A stretch of 64,000 nt of DNA from NCBI RefSeq assembly GCF_965638725.1, contig NC_134951.1, positions 74,527,068 through 74,591,067 on the forward strand, given 5' to 3'. Below are positions 1 through 12,395 of the stretch, piece after piece. The stretch comes from Aptenodytes patagonicus. Lineage: Eukaryota > Chordata > Aves > Sphenisciformes > Spheniscidae. The translations under genes were made by a program, and so were the position numbers. Under the pieces are notes generated by a model, which was given only the letters and a program-made list of their open reading frames with translations, ran no database searches and was not told the origin of the DNA. Every line of letters starts with the position of its first letter. Position 1 is the stretch's first letter.

Positions 1-3000
1 CTCTATTGAAACAGAAAGCCCTCAGTAAGCATTCAAGCACTGACCACTACCCTGAGTGACTTGCCAATTCATTGCCTCTTTCCCATAGCAGACAGGCACT
101 ACTCAGGACAGTGATTTCTTCTTCCTGTTTCCAAAGCGCCTAAGAACATTGGGATTGGCATACCAAAAATAATGACTCACGAACCTTTGTCAACTCCGTT
201 CTTCCTTTGCTTCTACGGAAGAAATCGGGGGGAGGGGGGAAAAGGGGCTGAAAATTAAATAGATGTGCAATGTGATGACACATGACATTAATTTTTCACA
301 GACCTGCTTTACTAAACTATGTCATAGGTTACCATCAGCAAAGTAGGGCATAAAAGCAGAACACTGTAGGAAAGCTTCCCTAGCCTATGAGCTTTGATGG
401 CCTCCACAATATTCAAACCCACATCTAACTAAAACAGACTTCTTAACTTTGACTTCTCTGGGTTACATTTACTGGTTCAGCTGCACAGTCAGGCTTTGTG
501 CAGTTATCACTTCCTCTTGCTACTGCTTTTCATGTGCTCCAAATTTTTATTTCCTCTCTTCTTTTATCCTGCATCTCTTCTACCCTGATAAATTTAAAAA
601 AAAAAAAATCTGAGCAATAAGCACGTGATCTATCTTAGCAGAACTACATCTTTTTTTCTCCTCAGATGATAAGGTAACTAATGGGTCCTTTTTACTGACA
701 TATTTATACAGAACTTAGTACACTGGTTGGACTCAGTGGGCTATTCAATAATTTCCATAAATCCCAGTGTCATAACAGTTCATATTCTGAAAACAAACAA
801 AATGAGATATCCTGAATCTGTAATATTTCTTCCTAAGACAAATTAATATTCATGGGTGTATATGTGCATAAAAATTGTTCTAATTTCTGAAAATACAATG
901 CAGCAGCACGGTTTATTATTATTATTTGCTGCACCCAGAATGAAGATGACATCCAACGTGAAGTACTGGGAAGAACGTGCAGTTAAAAAATTTCCATGCA
1001 GAATTTACCTCCCTAAGAAATCACAAAGAAATGTTAGTCCCCAAACCTTCTGTTGGATCCATGGGAGGCTAAGGTGCCCTTCAAAGCAACGGGGATGAAG
1101 AAGAATTCATTTTGCATGGGCTGAACTGCTGGAAAAGGGATCTTAAACGTTATGTTTTGATTGTAACTATTCTAACTACAGCTAGAAACTTAATATTAAA
1201 AGTTTGTTGCCATCCAGAAGCTAACTAGCTTAATTTTCTGATTAAACAATCAAAACATGTTCTAAAAAGGCCATTTTCAAAACTGTCTTGTATAAATTGA
1301 TTTAAAAAGAAAAGAAAATTCTACTTCAGCATGCAGGGAATATTCAATTTTTATTTTATTTTGCAAAATAATCTATCCTAGGATAAAGACAGACAAGTTT
1401 TAGAGTACCATTTTTTCGTAAGATCTGCAGGATAAAATGCAAATCTTTATATAAATAACTACAAGTTACATGACAATCAGGCGCTGGACAGTTTTTAGAG
1501 ATTCATTTCTGAGTCAAACGGAGGGAAGGCCATTGCAGATTTTGCTTGGTAGCAGCAGCTAGCCAGCCAGCCAGCATGCACATCACTTCAGAACAGCCAC
1601 AGCAGCTTCACACACCAATGACTGTGAGAAGGGTAAGCCACTGTTACGCAGTAAGTCAGATTTTGTTAACTTATGAAAAAAAGACTAACGTGAATTGGAG
1701 TAATTTAGAGAAAAAAAAAACACAACAAAAAAAACCACAACTGTTCACAAATTAACCATCTTGTACGTATATTTTGGGTAAGGCTGACTTCTTTCTAGAT
1801 AATAATTTGCCCAATTTGCCTATCAGAGATCTCAAAACGTTTGTAGTGATAATGCTTTATCATCAAGTTCAAAATTTGCAAGTAACTTTTCAAAACCATT
1901 TCAGTTCTGTCAGTTTCTCTTTCACATTATAAAATGCCAGAAATATCCAATTACTTTTGATCACTTCCCAGTCGGTGAAGTCCTCTTTCCCCTCTCTGAT
2001 TTCTGCCTGCAACCTGGCCCAACTCATTGCTTGCAGTTTTTGTGTGTGCAATTCTGAAAAGTTCTTTTTTTGTCGTTGTTATGTGTCTGTGGAGTTTTTA
2101 TGCATTAGTATACTGTTCCAGAAACACGTAAAACTAAGTAAGGTGTTCCCAACAGCTCAAATAAATTACCAAAGAGATTTTCTAAATTCCTTTCAGAAGG
2201 GTACTGCTTAGCTCTACCCTCCTCCCTTTGCAGTAATCATTGAAAGGTATTACTGAAAGATAAAAATCACTCTCTGGTGTTGTTCATCTACTGAAGAGGC
2301 CAATTTCAAGCTTGATTAATAGGCCCCAATGAAAGTTTCGTGACAATCAAACTTTTAGTCTTGCCCTCTACTACTACAAGCAGCAGTTAAAGCGTTTTCA
2401 TCTTTCATTTTCCTCTCTGTTAGGATGAGGTGACTTTGCATCTAAATATAATAAATGTGTTTAATATGATGAAAGACAGCAGTCATCTCAAGGCAATTAC
2501 AGAAACGCATCACCTACTGTAAATATTACTTAAGATGCTTTTTGTTTTACTTCATCCTTTGGCTAAATTAAGGAATTTGGATCTCCTCTGATGCTTTGTC
2601 TCACAGCTTTTCCAAAATGAATAACGAGAAGGAGCTGAAGGAGCTGCTGTGTTTAGTCTCAAAATAATAAAAATTGCTAAGACAAAATTTAGGGGAAAAA
2701 TGTGACAAAATTAGGTGCTTATGCAGGGATTTTTGCAAACCACTTATTGTTCTACTGTTTTTACTTTACCAGTGCTGAATAGAGTTAAATAACTTTTGTA
2801 AGAGAATAACTTAAATGAGAGATTTAAAAAACAGACCATCATGCAATACCAACTCTTGCAATTTTCCTACAATGCCTACTATACTTTACTACAGTGAATG
2901 AAAGGCAAATATTTTGGATATATTTAAGTGTGTTGGCATATACACAATTAAGACCGATCAGTGCTGTAGTTTGATTTGCCTTTTGTAACCCACATTTTAT

Positions 3001-3840
3001 AAATACATGGTTCCTAATGTACTGCTGAGTCACGAAAGTAACATTCACAAGCTGTTTGACTTCAGGTTGGTAGGATGTAGAGCAGGTTACTGTCAACTCT
3101 GTAACTAAGCAGCGCTAACGAGAACTTCATAATTGGGTCAAAACAGTCATATTTAATATAATGGCGGTTGATTTTGCCATGACAAACTACCAAAATTCTG
3201 TATTTTTTGTCTCAGAACAATATAGCATAATTACAAAACTGATATTCAACTATTGAGATACCGAGCAGTTCACACACTAATAAATTGTTTATCCTTTGAA
3301 ATACGAAACCACTGCAAGTTTTCTACTGTATCTTTAGTACAAAAGAGTTTGATCTGTTTAAGCAATATCCTCAAGCGTCTCCTTTAAATTCACATCAACG
3401 CCAGCAAACCAGTTTCAAAGGAAGAAGAAATGCAAAGAAGAAATTCTTAGATAACTATAAATTCCTACTCCATGAAAGATACTCCCTTCTGCAACACTTA
3501 ATAAGAAAGAACTTTCGTCCTTGAATTTGTAAAGATAAGCTATAATGATCAGCTGAAGTTCACTGATCTACAACTGAAGCGCATATCTACTGCCGCATAA
3601 AGCTCTGCAGCTGCACAAGTTGTTTTTTAAAAAAGACGAAATGAAATTTAAAATTGAAACGATAACTTGCAAGGGGGGTTTACAGTCAGCCTCAATGTCA
3701 GTCGCCCTCCACACAAACAGCCGACAGAAAGCTATTGGAGACCAGGGGTGGCAGGGGGGGATTTTTCCAAAATCAGGGCTTTATTCTCTAATAGAGGAAC
3801 TGCAAAAAAAAACCAAAAACAAAAACCCAAACAAAGCAAA
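1..3840. other. AT-rich non-coding stretch, no gene seen
   Basis: Only short open frames of 80 residues or fewer occur here, and none resembles a protein I recognise or is bounded by convincing splice sites. If the CpG island to the right is the CCDC170 promoter, this stretch is that gene's first intron on the minus strand. It contains simple A-runs (for example near 598-608) but no CR1 or LTR sequence that I could recognise. Confidence 0.6.
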
Positions 3841-3845
3841 ACCCT

Positions 3846-4385
3846 CTACTCTTTCCGAGTTCCCCCCCGTCCCTCTGCTACCGCCCAGCTTTGCCCTGTG
3901 CCGGACGGCGGGGCACGCCACCCTCGGGGGCGCTCACGGGAGCCCGCGGGCGCCTTGCAGCGGCCCGGCCCGGCCCAGTCGACGGCAGCCCGCCAGGCTC
4001 GGTCGCCGAGGCCAGCCCCGTCCTCCGCGCCCGGGCTGCCTCCCCCCCTGCTCTTCCCCGGGGACGCGGTGCCGGGGCGGGCCGCTGCCTCCCGCCCGCA
4101 GAAACCACCGTCTCCCCCGCAGGCGGGCCGCAGGGCCGGGCCGCTCCCCAGCGCCCAGCGGCGCAGTACCTCCGCTGCGCTGCTGCCCCTGTCAGCCGGC
4201 CGAGGGGCAGCGGAGGCCGCGCGGGGCCCGCCACTGCCGGCCCCGCCGCTGCTCATGGCGGCCGCCGCCGTGCCGTCGTCCCCCTGGCAACGCGAAGCGG
4301 GCGGTGCGGCCTGCGCCCTCCTCTGCCCGGGCGGGCAGGCTGCGGGGCTTCCAGCGTAGGGGTCGCAACGGGGTCCCCTGGTTAG
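3846..4385. promoter_or_regulatory. CCDC170: CpG island, probable CCDC170 promoter
   Basis: Composition changes abruptly to very GC-rich with dense CpG between AT-rich flanks. Overlapping long open frames on both strands are by-products of the GC content. In human 6q25.1, CCDC170 lies downstream of ARMT1 on the same strand. ARMT1 here is on the minus strand at 21-27 kb, so an island to its left is where the CCDC170 start is expected. The assignment to CCDC170 is inferred from synteny, not from protein similarity. Confidence 0.55.
4170..4256 (-). CDS. CCDC170: Candidate first coding exon of CCDC170 (partial gene)
   Basis: On the minus strand an ATG at 4256 lies in a strong start context (GCCGCCATGA). 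It opens a 29-codon Gly/Ala/Ser-rich stretch that ends in phase 0 at GCGGAG, followed by a GTACTG donor. CCDC170 encodes a coiled-coil protein associated with Golgi and microtubules, and the rest would lie left of the window. I cannot match the 29 residues to the family: first exons are poorly conserved, and no coiled coil is visible in so short a piece. The call rests on the CpG island, the start context and the ARMT1-CCDC170 gene order. A non-coding first exon or a different start is equally possible. Confidence 0.3.
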
Positions 4386-4833
4386 GGAAGGGGGGGACAG
4401 GTCTCGGTGTCTGAAGGTGAACGGTCTTTACAAAGGGATGCTCACAGAAACGTTTTTTCCACTTCAAATAGACATTACACAACAAAACTTTATAAAAACC
4501 TGAGAAAATTACCTCAAAATTTTCCTCAAAAAAGTCAAAACAGAGGCAAGCAGAGCAGATGAAATTTGAACAGCAGCGTGCTCTTACTCAGGCAGGGTTT
4601 CCTTCTCCCAGAGCCTGCAAAACAAGCACCTTCCACAGCCTGGGGAAAACACCCTGCCTTGATTAGTGCTAAAATACCTCCAGCTGAAAGGGGACACCCT
4701 CCTCCTCGCCTCCCTTCCAAATAAAGTGGATAAACATGGGAAGAGAGGAACTGCAGCTAGCAGTAAAAGAAAATTAAACCTTCAGGTGCTGCACATTGTT
4801 TGCTTTGAAGACCCTGTGAGCTGCTTAATCAGG
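4386..4833. other. Unannotated spacer between CpG island and LTR
   Basis: No recognisable gene or repeat. The 61-residue minus-strand and 96-residue plus-strand frames here are short, and the plus-strand one runs into the LTR, so neither looks coding. Confidence 0.5.
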
Positions 4834-4838
4834 CCTGC

Positions 4839-5433
4839 TGTGCTGGTTTTGGCTGGGGTAGAGTTAATTTTCTTCATAGTAGCTAGTATGGGGCTGTGTT
4901 TTGGATTTGTGCTGGAAACAGTGTTGATAACACGGAGATGTTTTCGTTACTGCTGAGCAGTGCTTACACAGAGCCAAGGCCTTTTCTGCTTCTCACCCCA
5001 CCCCACCAGCGAGGAGGCTGGGGGTGCACAAGAAGTTGGGAGGGGACACAGCCAGGACAGCTGACCCCAGCTGACCAAAAGGATATCCCACACCATATGA
5101 CATCATGCTCAGCACATAACACTGGGGGAAGAAGAAGGAAGGGGGGGATGTTCGGAGTGATGGCATTTGTCTTCCCAAGTAACCGTTACACATGATGGAG
5201 CCCTGCTTTCCTGGAGATGGCTGAACACCTGCCTGCTGATAGGACATAGTGAATGAATTCCTTGTTTTGCTTTGCTTGTGCGCGTGGCTTTTGCTTTACC
5301 TATTAAACTGTCTTTATCTCAACCCACAAGTTTTCTCACTCTTACTCCTCTGATTCTCTCCCCCATCCCACTGGGGGGGAGTGAGCGAGCAGCTGTGTGG
5401 TGCTTAGTTGCCAGCTGGGGTTAAACCACGACA
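4839..5433 (+). mobile_element. Solo LTR of an avian endogenous retrovirus
   Basis: A 595-bp element starts TGTGCTGG and ends CCACGACA, giving imperfect inverted ends with terminal TG...CA. It is flanked by identical 5-bp copies of CCTGC at 4834-4838 and 5434-5438, which is a target-site duplication. A polyadenylation-like TATTAAA near 5300 in the last third fits plus orientation. No internal gag/pol/env sequence or second LTR lies nearby, so this is a solo LTR left by LTR-LTR recombination. The 5-bp duplication suggests an ERVL-like (class III) family, and the start and end resemble a very abundant bird LTR family. The family name is not certain. Short open frames inside it are not genes. 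Confidence 0.85.
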
Positions 5434-5438
5434 CCTGC

Positions 5439-7082
5439 CCCAGTGCCTCTGGGGACAGCACCATCTTGCACCATTTCTGTAGTCACTCAAGTCAAAAAGT
5501 ATCTTACCTTTCCTAGGAACACTGACTTATTTATGTTTTCCAAAGAAGAAAATGGAAAAGCTAGGGATAGTACCGATTGGGGTTTTTTGTCCTCTTCTCT
5601 GTGTGCCTGAGGCATTTCACTGCTGCTGCCAAGGGCAGAGAAGACCCCTGCCCAAGCAGAGGAATGCCAGTGTGGATCATCACCCTATTTAAAATGCTAC
5701 ATCGCTTAAAGCACAAAGCTAGGCAATGCCATACCTTGGCTGGAATCTGCCACTAAACTCATAAAGGAAAGGAGAAAAATCACGTAATGTGAGGAAGCAG
5801 TGCTGAGAACAGATCAGGGGAAATGGAGACCCACACAGGGCTGAGGCCGTGCAGCACAGGCAGCAGGAGTGGCAGGAGTCACCGGCCTCCATCTCGGGGA
5901 GTGTCTGGGGAAAGACACAATCACCATCAGTGCATGAGGTGACGACAGCTCCCTGGTGGCACGTTTCCAGTTCATCCTCACAGGCGAAGGGTGAGCTAAC
6001 AGCAACACAGGATGACACAGGGGGTATAAAAATGTATTATGAAAACCGTTGTTCTTGAGGACTGTCTGCACAAATGCTCTTACCGTTGCTGTCGTAAAGG
6101 AGTGAAACCAGTAGGGCATTTTTGAATCAAAATTATCCAGTGCTGACAGAGCGGATGGGGGTGCAGAGAAGATAGCTGCAAGCAGCATGTGCTGCAGGCA
6201 TCTCTCTGAAGGGAGACACCCCCTGGACCCAGCAACTACCATCTGGGAGGAGGGACCCTAGTTTTGCGGTGCTAAACTCCCAAAAGGAGCCAGGCGAGAA
6301 AGCGGCCAGAGGGGAACTGTGCACCCAGGCTGTCTCCATACGGCTCAGAGAAACACCCAGACAACCCCTAATTCCCAGTTAAACTGCATTCAGTTCCCGA
6401 GCCAAAGTTTATCCCAAAGTGGTATAAATTTAAATTAATATAAAGCCTTAATATTTTTATGAGGATAATGTTCCTGACCTTTTTTTCCCTCTTCTATGTC
6501 TGTGACTGTACTATTATGTGAGGTACCTAAAATATTATGCTGCTGGGCTAGGGAGTCCAACCAAAAGTTTTTATAATTTCAAACATGGTGGACCAAAGCT
6601 GCTACCACCACATGGTGCAAAATGCTGGTCCAGCATAAACTCATTCTGCAATTCAAATCTATTAAGTATTTTTGACAGGTTAAATTTCTACTAGCAGTCT
6701 TACATAAAACCAGCATAAATCTGGCACAAGTTTTAATGTCCTCTGCAAATTTAGACAAAAATATCATCTTGGATTTGTCCAGCATCTGACTACAGCCTAA
6801 TCTGTCCCACTACCGGAGCAGCATGCAGATGCAGGATTAAATGATTGTGAAACTTTGTTCTAACTTTCTTAAGCATGTGCTTGAGCACACTTCCTCATCG
6901 CTAGTCCTGCAGTGCCACGGCTGGTTCGAGAGCTATACTTCAGCCACTTCTATGCCCTTGGTGATGGGGAGAGAATGCTTATACAGCTGTATCTTACCAA
7001 AGATCTATAAAGTTATTTGGCTTTAAAAAAAACCCACTGAATCTGATGAACTGTAGCAAGAGTAACCACAAAAGTGGGGCCT
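5439..7082. other. Non-coding stretch, nothing recognised
   Basis: The overlapping short frames at 5.7-6.3 kb on both strands have no splice support and no recognisable domain. No repeat family was identified by eye. Confidence 0.5.
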
Positions 7083-7246
7083 TTGCCCAGGGAAGTGGTT
7101 GAGTCACCATCCCTGGAAGTATTTAAAAGACGTGTAGATGTGGTGCTTAGGGACATGGTTTAGTGGGCATGGTGGTGTTGGATCGACGGTTGGACTCAAT
7201 GACCTTAGAGGTCTTTTCCAACCTTAATGATTCTATGATTCTATGA
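7083..7246 (+). mobile_element. CR1 LINE 3' fragment
   Basis: About 165 bp match the last part of the two larger CR1 copies of the window (the CCCAGGGAAGTGGTTGAGT segment onward). They end with the diagnostic CR1 tail of repeated ATTCTATG units at 7230-7246. The element is strongly 5'-truncated, as is usual for CR1. It retains only the end of the ORF2 C-terminal coding region and the 3' UTR. Confidence 0.9.
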
Positions 7247-8360
7247 AAAGAGGCAAGAAAAAAAGAATGAAGAAAAGCAGAAATTTCATATAACGCTCTG
7301 AAAAAGAATGGGGTAGTTTGAGGGGGTGCAATACCCACTCTTCAAGCCATTTGACTAAGAAAAGAGTATCTTATTACAGGATGCTTACACTTTAAAATGC
7401 TTTAGGCTTGTTTGCCAAATACTACAAGTAGAGTTCTCAAAAGGACTCCATGTTTCTTTTTTCTTAACAGGGGCAGGAAATAATGACTTAGGAAGGGTAA
7501 CTTCAGGATTTTTAGTTAAAAATAATTTCAAGGAGTAATTTTCATGAGTAAGATTCTTCATGTTGTGTTAGAAAATACATGGACAGGATGTTCTCAGCCT
7601 TTCTGAGCAAAGAATGATGCAGAATCTCTTGAATGTAAAGTCACTCTAATTTTTAAAACAGAAAATAATAATTAAAAAATTACTACAATCTTTCCCTTCC
7701 ATGAAAGAGCTCAGTGTTGAAGAAAGATGCTAAAACTGATCTGGGATATGAAACCCCAATTCCAGTAGTCAGTACACTCAAAAAAATCTAACAATTGAGA
7801 TAGTTCTGCAGGTTCCTAAATATCTGCTCCTAATTGAATTTTCTGTAAGTAAATGAGAATGGACTTATCAGAATAATTTCAAAGCTAAAAGTCACATGAC
7901 AATGTGGATAGCTTGCCCCTCACTCGATGAAAGAGACATCCTTTGTATCTTGCGGGATATGGATGGATAGAGATCACTTGTTCCAGGTACCCCAACGGTT
8001 CCATGTTTCTGGTCACTTGAACCAGAGATTCCCTAGCAAGTGACACAAATTAGCTCAGATTGCCTTTCAAAGTGCTTAGTATGCCACAGGCTAAAATGAC
8101 ATTTCTGTACCAATATCTGTATTTTGCTAGCAAATCAGTCTGCAGACTTCTGAGAACTTAATAAAAAGAAAACTGAAACGAGTAACATAAGAGCCCCACT
8201 TAAAAAGAAAAAAAAAAAAGGAAAAAAAGCAGCTTACTGGGGCCTGCAAGAACACTGCAAGAGTGATATGTACAGATGCACAGACATTGTAATAGACAGA
8301 CCTGATCTAGGAAAGAGGTCCCTAAAACACTATTTCTTCAAAAAAGGGAAGAGAGACCCT
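7247..8360. other. Non-coding stretch between two CR1 copies
   Basis: AT-rich sequence with an A-rich tract at about 8198-8228. No open frame of note and no recognisable repeat. Confidence 0.5.
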
Positions 8361-9250
8361 AGAGGGATGCGATGCCATCCAAAGGGAAGAAAGGACGCCA
8401 GAGGGACAGGATGCCATCCAGAGGGACCTGGACAAGCTGGAGAAGTGGGCCTGTGTGAACCTCATGAGGTTTAACAAGGCCAAGTGCAAGGTCCTGCACT
8501 TGGGTCGGGGCAACCCCCAGTGTCAATATAGGCTGGGGGATGAAGGGATGGAGAGCAGCCCTGCCGAGAAGGACTTGGGGGTACTGGTGGATGAAAGGCT
8601 GGCCATGAGCCAGCAATGTGCGCTCGCAGCCCAGAAGGCCAATTGTATCCTGGGCTGCATCCAAAGCAGCGTGGCCAGCAGGTCGAGGGAGGTGATTCTG
8701 CCCCTCTGCTCTGCTCTGGTGAGACCCCACCTGCAGTGCTGCGTCCAGCTCTGGAGCCCTCAGCATAAGAAAGACACGGACCTGTTGGAGCGGGTCCAGA
8801 GGAGGGCCACAAAAATGATCAGGGGGATGGAACACCTCTCCTATGAAGAAAGGCTGAGAGAGTTGGGGTTGTTCAGCCTAGAGAAGAGAAGGCTTCGGGG
8901 AGACCTTATTGCAGCCTCTCAGTACTTAAAGGGGGCTTATAAAAAAGATGGCGGCAACCTTTTTAGCAGGGCCTGTTGCGACAGGACAAGGGGGAATGGC
9001 TTTAAACTAAAGGGGGGTAGATTGAGACTAGATATAAGGAAGAAATTTTTTATGCTGAGGGTGGTGAAACACTGGCACAGGTTGCCCAGAGAGGTGGTGG
9101 ATGCCCCACCCCTGGAAACATTCAAGGTCAGGTTGGCCGGGGCTCTGAGCAACCTGATCTAGTTGAAGATGTCCCTGCCCACAGCAGGGGGGTTGGACTA
9201 GATGACCTTTAAAAGTCCCTTCCAACCCAAACTATTCTATGATTCCATGA
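8361..9250 (+). mobile_element. CR1 LINE, 5'-truncated, second subfamily
   Basis: The sequence encodes the C-terminal part of CR1 ORF2 downstream of the reverse-transcriptase catalytic core. Typical stretches include [29 protein letters not shown] and RRLRGDLIA. It ends in a CR1-type tail (CTATTCTATGATTCCATGA) at 9231-9250. Codon and residue differences from the copies at 11 and 30 kb (for example [17 protein letters not shown]) place it in a distinct CR1 subfamily. Just upstream of the coding part, 8361-8430 holds imperfect tandem copies of an AGAGGGAC...GATGCCATCC unit. Confidence 0.9.
8455..9162 (+). pseudogene. CR1 ORF2 C-terminal remnant (235 residues)
   Basis: An uninterrupted 235-residue frame corresponds to the end of CR1 ORF2 (endonuclease-reverse transcriptase). 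It lacks the endonuclease and the RT active-site FADD motif, so it cannot be functional. The apparent start at 8455 is an internal residue of ORF2. The frame ends at the expected ORF2 stop ahead of the 3' UTR. Frame preservation suggests a comparatively recent insertion rather than selection. Confidence 0.8.
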
Positions 9251-11047
9251 AAGAATTCACAAATTCCTCGGAGCCAAACCCGTTCTTAAGAATGGAATGA
9301 TTAACTCCTTAATGAAAGGTGAGATCTTATTTTTATTATTTGAATTGCTTTTAAATATTTTCATTACTTAAAAAAAAATCAAAAGCGCTATGAAAATTGC
9401 ATCTTTTGGCATTGTATTTTTAAACAATTTCAAAATAGTATTTAAGCATACAGACATATACTTAATTTTTTTTCCCCAAGTCCTTGACAATCTTAAGCAA
9501 ATCTGACAGAGGTTGAGTCAGAATGATGCTTAATTTGCTGCAAGTATTGTGAAACACAGACAGCCAAGCACAGAATGAACAGAGATGCCCCAACTGTATG
9601 GAAAGCCTGCAGTACACTTTTGTGTATTATTACAATCTGTACTGAAGTTTGTTTGTTGGTTTGGTGGGGGTTGTTTTGAGGTTTTTTTTGGTTTTTTGTT
9701 TGTTTTTTTTCAAATGCCCCATGAGGAAGTAAGACAAACTACTAGGTCTTCAGGTACACATGGGACAGAATCTAAGGGGAAAAGAAAGTTTTGCTTCATT
9801 AATTCTACTGTTCACAGATCTTGTAATTTAAATACATCATACCAATTGATTAAAACACTGAATCAAAACACTTAAGATTAGTTTTGAAAACAAAATTTCT
9901 TTTTTTACTAACACTATAAAAAAAGCTTTGTTATTAACCTCAAGCCATCAACACCAACACCATATTGAGAAGGTGAAGTATTTGTGTTTTATCATGCACA
10001 TGAATTCCAAATGATTTCCTGAATGCATATACGCATTTCAGACAGTCATTACCTAAAAGCAGCTATAGCTGAGGTGGAAGAGAATTGTACACTAGCAACA
10101 TTAAAAAAAGAACATGAAATATATTTCTCCAAAAGAGATTTAGGGGAAATTTAGTCCACAGGACATCAATATCTACAAATCTAGCTAGAATAACTAAGAC
10201 AGCCACATTTTTACAAATACTTGGCATAAAAGTCATGGGCACAACTTGCCAAGGTTCTCATTTGCTTGCCTTCCAAAAGGTAGCAACTCCAAAAGCACAG
10301 TATGTCCCAACACCAAGCTGCGGTCCTCCTCCGCCCCCTCAAATCACTAGTATCACATCCTGTAGTAGAGAAAGTTTTCTTGAGGAGTGCCTTATCTTCA
10401 GCTTACCTACTTCAAAAAATAATGAAGAAATCAAGACGGGACTTATTCCCGTTTCTTTTTTGTCAGCTGATGCAGAAGTCTGGCTCACGACCAGTGATGA
10501 TTTGATGTAGAGATCCTTAACATATGCTTGAAAATAACAATTTCAGTTAACAAAGGGAGATGCTGCCTCCCTGGAGGTAATATCATAACACATTTACAGA
10601 CTTCAGGGTGGAAAAGGTATTGATGCAATTATATTATCAGGAAAAAATAGGCTCATAGGGCAAAGTGGAAAGACAGCATTACCAACTAATATGATTAAGA
10701 TGTGTGTAAGTTGTGTCTGATACCAGTTACTATTGTAAATCTGATAGTGGACAAGCTTAAGAAGGATTAACTAGTCTGATTAAGTCTAGCTGTTCCTCTG
10801 CCTAACCAAAATGGGAGTCCTTTTTTTTACTCCCAAAACATTGAGTTTAATGCTGTCCTCATCCTATGTGAATTAGCACAGCTCAGCTAAACTGATGGAG
10901 ACATCTTGTGGGGCCAGTAAACCTTCTGAAGGAAATAAGCCAGCTAGTTTTACAACCCACTGGGACAAAGCAGGGTGGTGAAAATGCAATATGCATGTGG
11001 GGGAACTAATCAGACTTGGGAGAGAAGTGAGATTTTAACACAGAATC
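9251..11047. other. Non-coding stretch, nothing recognised
   Basis: AT-rich with T/G-rich simple runs near 9660-9710. Short frames at 9.6 and 10.3 kb have no recognisable similarity or splice structure. Confidence 0.5.
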
Positions 11048-11130
11048 TCATAGAATCATAGACTCATTAAGGTTGGAAAAGACCCCTAAGATCATCAAGT
11101 CCAACCATCAACCCAACACCACCATGCCCA

Positions 11131-12395
11131 CTAAACCACGTCCCTAAGCACCGCATCTACACATCTTTTAAATACTTCCAGGGATGGGGACTCAACCACT
11201 TCCCTGGGCAGCCTCTTCCAATGTTTAACCACTCTTTCAGTAAAGAAATTTTTCCTCACGTCCAAGCTAAACCTCCCCTGGCACAACTTGAGGCCATTTC
11301 CTCTCATCCTATCGCTTCTTACTTGGGAGAAGAGACCGACACCCACCTCGCTACAACCTCCTTTCAGGTAGTTGTAGAGAGCGATGAGGTCTCCCCTCAG
11401 CCTCCTTTTCTCCAGGCTAAACAACCCCAGTTCCCTCAGCCGCTCCTCAGAAGACTTGTTCTCCAGACCCCTCACCAGCCTCGTTGCCCTTCTCTGGACA
11501 CGCTCCAGCACCTCAACGTCCTTCTTGTAGTGAGGGGCCCAAAACTGAACACCGTATTCGAGGTGCGGCCTCACCAGGGCCGAGTACAGGGGCACGACCA
11601 CTTCCCTACTCCTGCTGGCCACACCATTTCTGATACAGGCCAGGATGCTGTTGGCCTTCTTGGCCGCCTGGGCACACTGCCGGCTCATGTTCAGCTGGCT
11701 GTCGACCAACACCCCCAGGTCCTTTTCCGACAGGCAGCTTTCCAGCCACTCTTCCCCAAGCCTGTAGCGCTGCATGGGGTTGTTGTGGCCGAAGTGCAGG
11801 ACCCGGCACTTGGCCTTGTTGAACCTCATCCAGTTGGCCTGGGCCCATCGATCCAGCCTGTCCAGGTCCCTCTGCAGAGCCTTCCTACCCTCGAGCAGAT
11901 CAGCACTCCTGCCCAACTTGGTGTCGTCTGCAAACTTACTGAGGGTGCACTCCATCCCCTCATCCAGATCATCGATAAAGATATTGAACAAGACCGGCCC
12001 CAAAACTGAGCCCTGGGGAACACCGCTCGTGACCAGCCACCAACCGGATTTGACTCCATTCACCACAACTCTCTGGGCCCGGCCGTCCAGCCAGTTTTTT
12101 ACCCAGTGCAGAGTCCACCTGTCTAAGCCGTGAGCCGCCAGCTTCTCTAGGAGAATGCTGTGGGAGACGGTGTCAAAGGCCTTGCTGAAGTCCAGGTAGA
12201 CCACATCCACAGCCTTTCCCTCATCCACTAGGTGGGTCACCTGGTCATAGAAGGAGATCAGGTTGGTCAAGCAGGACCTGCCTCTCATGAACCCGTGCTG
12301 GCTGGGCCTGATCCCCTGGTTGTCCCGCACATGCCTTGTGAGCGCCCTCAAGATGAACCGCTCCATAATCTTCCCCGGCACCGAGGTCAGGCTGA
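11131..12395 (-). pseudogene. CR1 ORF2, RT core and C-terminal part
   Basis: This frame continues the reverse transcriptase after the frameshift. It includes [12 protein letters not shown] (motif A, first catalytic Asp), [19 protein letters not shown] (motif B region) and [10 protein letters not shown] (motif C, FADD). The C-terminal region shared with the other CR1 copies follows. All RT catalytic residues remain, which together with the single frame break indicates a fairly young copy. The apparent start MPGKIMERF is an internal ORF2 segment. Confidence 0.88.

Noticed and set aside
3620-4414. 264-codon plus-strand frame in the left CpG island
   Set aside because: It is a GC-driven frame with no recognisable domain, it overlaps other frames on both strands, and it begins in AT-rich sequence unlike its remainder.
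4666-5195. Plus-strand frames of 96 and 99 codons
   Set aside because: They lie in or across the solo LTR and its boundary and carry no gene similarity.
11221-12009. 262-codon plus-strand frame
   Set aside because: It is the antisense shadow of the minus-strand CR1 reverse-transcriptase frame. The same shadow appears opposite the 30.4-kb copy.
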